A stretch of DNA of 64,000 nucleotides, from assembly GCA_946408355.1 (NCBI GenBank), contig CAMJRX010000004.1:1-64000 (forward strand). The letters are read 5' to 3'. Shown piece by piece: positions 61,633 to 64,000 of the stretch (position 1 is its first letter; the number at the start of each line of letters is the position of its first letter). The notes beneath the pieces are model-generated. The model did not search any database and was not told the DNA's origin. It saw only the letters and a program-made list of their open reading frames with translations. This DNA is from an uncultured Selenomonadales bacterium (GTDB lineage Bacteria; Bacillota; Negativicutes; Selenomonadales; Selenomonadaceae). Position numbers and translations under genes: made by a program.

Positions 61633-61634
61633 GT

Positions 61635-62084
61635 TTACCAACGTAATTTCCTCTGCCACGCGAGCAAATCTTTCTTGCTTAACGGCAAATCAATCGACTG
61701 TCCGTTATCATAGAAAAATTTTATGCGAATTTCCTTAGCCAACAGTAAATCTTTAAGGCTTGATTTTGGGAAGTGGAAAAATAATTTATTTTCATTGCGC
61801 CAGCCTGCAGACGTTTGCTTAGTAATGGCTTCGATTTCCCAAGGAGCACCGTCCGTAAAAACTATTGCCTTATTTAAAAGTTGCGCCTTGTCATAGCGAT
61901 AATCCCATAAACTCAACGTAGCACTTTCCCAATTCCCGTCAACGTCGCGACCAACTTGAAAATCCGTCGCCGCATATTTATCCAGAGTATCAACCTCGCG
62001 GTGGTCATGATGCCACGTGTAGCTTGCTCCGAAAATTCCCAAGAGAATCAATCCAATCCCGATTCCCAATAAAATTTTTTGCAT
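61635..62084 (-). CDS. Exported or membrane-anchored protein of unknown function
   Basis: A 149-residue protein with one N-terminal hydrophobic helix (about residues 5-22, LLGIGIGLILLGIFGASY) and a soluble part without cysteine. It contains HHDHRE right after the helix, which could bind metal, then beta-rich sequence (DFQVGRDVDGNWESATLSLW). I recognise no family. It faces the orphan riboswitch. GGGGGTCACTC precedes the ATG. Confidence 0.6.
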   Translation of the reverse strand: MQKILLGIGIGLILLGIFGASYTWHHDHREVDTLDKYAATDFQVGRDVDGNWESATLSLWDYRYDKAQLLNKAIVFTDGAPWEIEAITKQTSAGWRNENKLFFHFPKSSLKDLLLAKEIRIKFFYDNGQSIDLPLSKKDLLAWQRKLRW

Positions 62085-62175
62085 GAGTGACCCCCGCTTT
62101 ACTTTACATTTTGACGCCTATTATAGTACAATATACCTGGTGTATTTTTCAATAATTTTTTCAGGGGGAGTTCTT

Positions 62176-62556
62176 ATGCTCAGACCGCGTTTTGAAGATG
62201 AAGACGAAGTTTATATTCCGGAAATCGAGGTAGATGAGTCCGGCTTTAATGTCCACGATCGAATTCCGCATTCCAATGCAGGCGTCGCACTCGGCTGGTC
62301 GGCATTGGAACAGCAAATGTTCGATATGCTCCTTTTGAACCGTTTCGCCGCTGATGATCAGGAATTGCTTGACGAAACGGCGCGTACCATTTCCCGCTTA
62401 GTCGAAACTTTTGAGGCTCACGAAATCGCCCGAATCATGGCGGTTGCAATGATGTCTTTCCAGCTCGCCGCCGCCGAAGATAAATCTTTTGAGGACGAGT
62501 ACAACAAGTATCGCGATTATATCAAAAAACACCCCGAAGATTTGGAAGAAATTTAA
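62176..62556 (+). CDS. Unrecognised small acidic protein
   Basis: A 126-residue acidic, helical protein. ATG 62176 follows AGGGGGAG; the longer frame back to 62083 overlaps the divergent gene and lacks a ribosome site. The first 35 residues are charged and probably unstructured, and the rest forms helices (LEQQMFDMLLLNRFAADDQE, IARIMAVAMMSFQLAAAED). There is no cysteine, signal peptide or membrane helix. A strong terminator follows. Function unknown. Confidence 0.65.
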   Translation: MLRPRFEDEDEVYIPEIEVDESGFNVHDRIPHSNAGVALGWSALEQQMFDMLLLNRFAADDQELLDETARTISRLVETFEAHEIARIMAVAMMSFQLAAAEDKSFEDEYNKYRDYIKKHPEDLEEI

Positions 62557-62576
62557 TCTTAATTTTTTGCCTTTGC

Positions 62577-62602
62577 CGCTTTTGCGGCTAATTTTTTTTA
62601 CT
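62577..62602 (+). terminator. Terminator after the small acidic protein gene
   Basis: TTGCCGC-TTTT-GCGGCTAA followed by a run of eight T, 20 bases past the stop. Confidence 0.85.
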
Positions 62603-62603
62603 T

Positions 62604-62732
62604 AAAACACGTCAGCAAAATGTGGACGGCAACGTGATGTTGCATCCAGCTGTCGCGCCGTGCCGCTCAAAAATTTTTAGCTGAATCACCGCGTTTAAAC
62701 TTTATAACACGTCGGCAAAATGTGGACGCAAC
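62604..62732 (-). repeat. Duplicated 3' end of the ABC permease gene
   Basis: The last 29 bases of the permease gene (62704-62732, ending ACACGTCGGCAAAATGTGG on the plus strand) recur at 62604-62633 with three differences. The second copy would read RPHFADVF and a stop, matching the real ending RPHFADVL. About 70 bases of unrelated sequence lie between. It looks like the relic of a second permease gene. Confidence 0.55.
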
Positions 62733-63511
62733 TTTTTAAAACACCACGCACCGATAAACATAACCGCCGCCGTCAACGCCCAATAATACGCTGTCAAATG
62801 CAAATGCTCCCAAAACCACTCGTGATAAATAAAACTTTGCCGATAACCTTCAACGACGTAATACGCAGGATTTAACTTTAAAATAAATTGGAACTGTTCG
62901 GGAATCATTTTTAAATTCCAGAAAATCGGCGTGCCCCAAAAACCAAATTGCAAAATCATCGCAACCAACTGCCCCACGTCTCGCATAAAAACTGTTAGCG
63001 AACTCGTCAACCAACTAATTCCCAATGACAAGCAAATCATCGCGAAACAATAGTAAATTATTTGCAGATTGTAAATTGTTGGCAAATAGCCGTAAGCCGC
63101 AAACATGGCGAACAGCACGACGATAAAAAAAAGGTGCACAACCAGCGCGGAAACTATTTTTACAATCGGCAGAAGCTCCACGCGAAAGACAATTTTTTTT
63201 ACGAGGAATGAACTTTCGATAACTGAATTCGTCGCGCTCTGTATGCTTTCGTTTAGGAAAAACCACGGGAACATTCCGCATACAAGCCACAAGATAAACG
63301 GGACGTTGTTCATGGGAACGGATTTAAAGCCGACTTGAAAGACAAACCAGAAAATTAAAACCGTTATCGCCGGCTGAATAAACGCCCATAAAATTCCCAG
63401 ATAAGAGCTGACATATCGCTGTTTGAAGTCGCGCCGCGTCATTTGCCATAAAAGTTTTCGGTTAACAATGATGTCGCGAATCAAGCCGATTAAACTATAA
63501 AATTTTTTCAT
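62702..63511 (-). CDS. ABC-2 type polysaccharide export permease
   Basis: A 269-residue permease with six membrane segments. LLWQMTRRDFKQRYVSSYLGILWAFIQP is the N-terminal amphipathic signature of Wzm/TagG proteins, and LNPAYYVVEGYRQSFIY is the conserved segment before the last helices. It exports O-antigen-like or teichoic polysaccharides with an ATPase, which should be encoded outside the window. Start at ATG 63511 with AGAAAGG upstream; the frame continues to 63589 into the methyltransferase gene. Confidence 0.88.
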   Translation of the reverse strand: MKKFYSLIGLIRDIIVNRKLLWQMTRRDFKQRYVSSYLGILWAFIQPAITVLIFWFVFQVGFKSVPMNNVPFILWLVCGMFPWFFLNESIQSATNSVIESSFLVKKIVFRVELLPIVKIVSALVVHLFFIVVLFAMFAAYGYLPTIYNLQIIYYCFAMICLSLGISWLTSSLTVFMRDVGQLVAMILQFGFWGTPIFWNLKMIPEQFQFILKLNPAYYVVEGYRQSFIYHEWFWEHLHLTAYYWALTAAVMFIGAWCFKKLRPHFADVL

Positions 63512-63521
63512 GGTTGCCTTT

Positions 63522-64000
63522 CTATTTAGTGCAGACGAAACCCGCAAAAGATTCAACGTTGGTAATTTCTGCGCGGGCGTATCGTTCAATTAAAATTTTT
63601 TTCAAGCTCGTAAGTGACTCATGGGGCGGCGAAAAAAATCCTTGACGGTTGCAAAAGTTTTCTACAAAAAAATCCGTCCGCCGATTTTCGCCCTTAATGT
63701 ACATGCAACCGCTAAAAGTTCCGCCGCTCCTTAAAACGCGATAAGTTTCTGCCCAAGCTGAATTTTTATCGGAAAAGACGTGGAAGCCGTTAATTGATAA
63801 AACTGCGTCGAAAAAATTATCAGCGAACGGTAACTTCGCCACGTCGCCCTGTAAAAATTTCACGCCGCGCAAATTCATTTGACTTGCCCGAACTTTTGCC
63901 GCGTCTAACATTTTATCCGAATAGTCAACGCAAAAAATTTCCGCGTCTAGCTTTTGATAAATCGGCAATGATAAAACGCCCGTACCAACAGGAACTTCAA
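63522..64000 (-). CDS. Class I SAM-dependent methyltransferase, partial
   Basis: About 159 C-terminal residues lie in the window; the start lies beyond 64000. VPVGTGVLSLPI is the SAM-binding glycine loop, CVDYSDKML the acidic strand, and GDVAKLPFADNFFDAVLSIN the next motif of Methyltransf_11 type enzymes. RVLRSGGTFSGCMYI follows. Small-molecule or lipid methylation is likely; no substrate is evident. It ends eleven bases before the permease start, so the two may share a transcript. Confidence 0.85.
   Translation of the reverse strand, partial: EVPVGTGVLSLPIYQKLDAEIFCVDYSDKMLDAAKVRASQMNLRGVKFLQGDVAKLPFADNFFDAVLSINGFHVFSDKNSAWAETYRVLRSGGTFSGCMYIKGENRRTDFFVENFCNRQGFFSPPHESLTSLKKILIERYARAEITNVESFAGFVCTK

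Noticed and set aside
2440-63500. Very frequent AAAAATTTTT-like palindromes as a regulatory element
   Set aside because: They occur both inside and between genes throughout the window and reflect base composition and codon choice rather than a placed signal.

Overview
The window reads as a chromosome segment of a flagellated, anaerobic, outer-membrane-bearing Firmicute (Negativicutes, probably Selenomonadales). Three things support this. The gene order tRNA-Ser / SRP RNA / dnaX / ybaB / recR and the rny / ymdB / spoVS group are Firmicutes arrangements. The flagellar operon encodes L-ring and P-ring proteins (FlgH, FlgI), which need an outer membrane. Pyruvate:ferredoxin oxidoreductase indicates anaerobic metabolism. 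No genus can be fixed from sequence alone.

Layout. 0-5 kb: tail of an A-type flavoprotein, a DUF262 gene whose start codon is out of frame by one base, a CAP-domain secreted protein, an orphan TAXI receptor, a 32-residue amphipathic peptide gene and an RsmJ-like methyltransferase. 5-12 kb, minus strand: recR, ybaB, dnaX, SRP RNA and tRNA-Ser, plus an operon galU / diaminopropionate ammonia-lyase / TAXI receptor / GltS / small protein. 12-15 kb: YbaK-like deacylase, an intact TnpB element and a Cys-rich protein. 15-22.5 kb: a consensus promoter, a 227-nt multi-helix RNA, a 1528-residue RTX-like surface protein, then a 661-residue flagellin carrying a zinc-protease domain (flagellinolysin). 22.5-31.5 kb, minus strand: ruvB, fmt, an AMMECR1/MEMO protein, a PHP phosphoesterase, spoVS, ymdB and rny. 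32-38 kb: sugar catabolism (two Gfo/Idh/MocA oxidoreductases, a sugar-phosphate isomerase-like protein, an MFS sugar porter, an AraC regulator). 39-43 kb: flgG, flgA, flgH, two small genes, flgI and a rod-binding protein. 43-53 kb: miaB, an RTX remnant, ddh, an esterase, nifJ and leuB.

52.8-60.4 kb is a decayed accessory region. It holds fragments of a kinase-like gene, a MmeI-type DNA methyltransferase and an AAA ATPase. It also holds an operon (UPF0261 plus a PEP-hydrolase-like gene) whose second gene is reduced to its last codons next to a broken HNH endonuclease and a frameshifted TnpB. Last comes a type III CRISPR accessory locus (WYL regulator, TM1812 CARF-HEPN protein, small partner gene, two repeats) in which every gene carries frameshifts or stops. 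60.7-64 kb: rplS, a cobalamin riboswitch with terminator but no gene behind it, two small hypothetical genes, a polysaccharide ABC permease and the end of a methyltransferase.

The most unusual items are the structured leader RNA before the adhesin, the orphan cobalamin riboswitch, the protease-bearing flagellin, the small peptide with a decayed sister copy, and the CRISPR accessory locus caught in decay.
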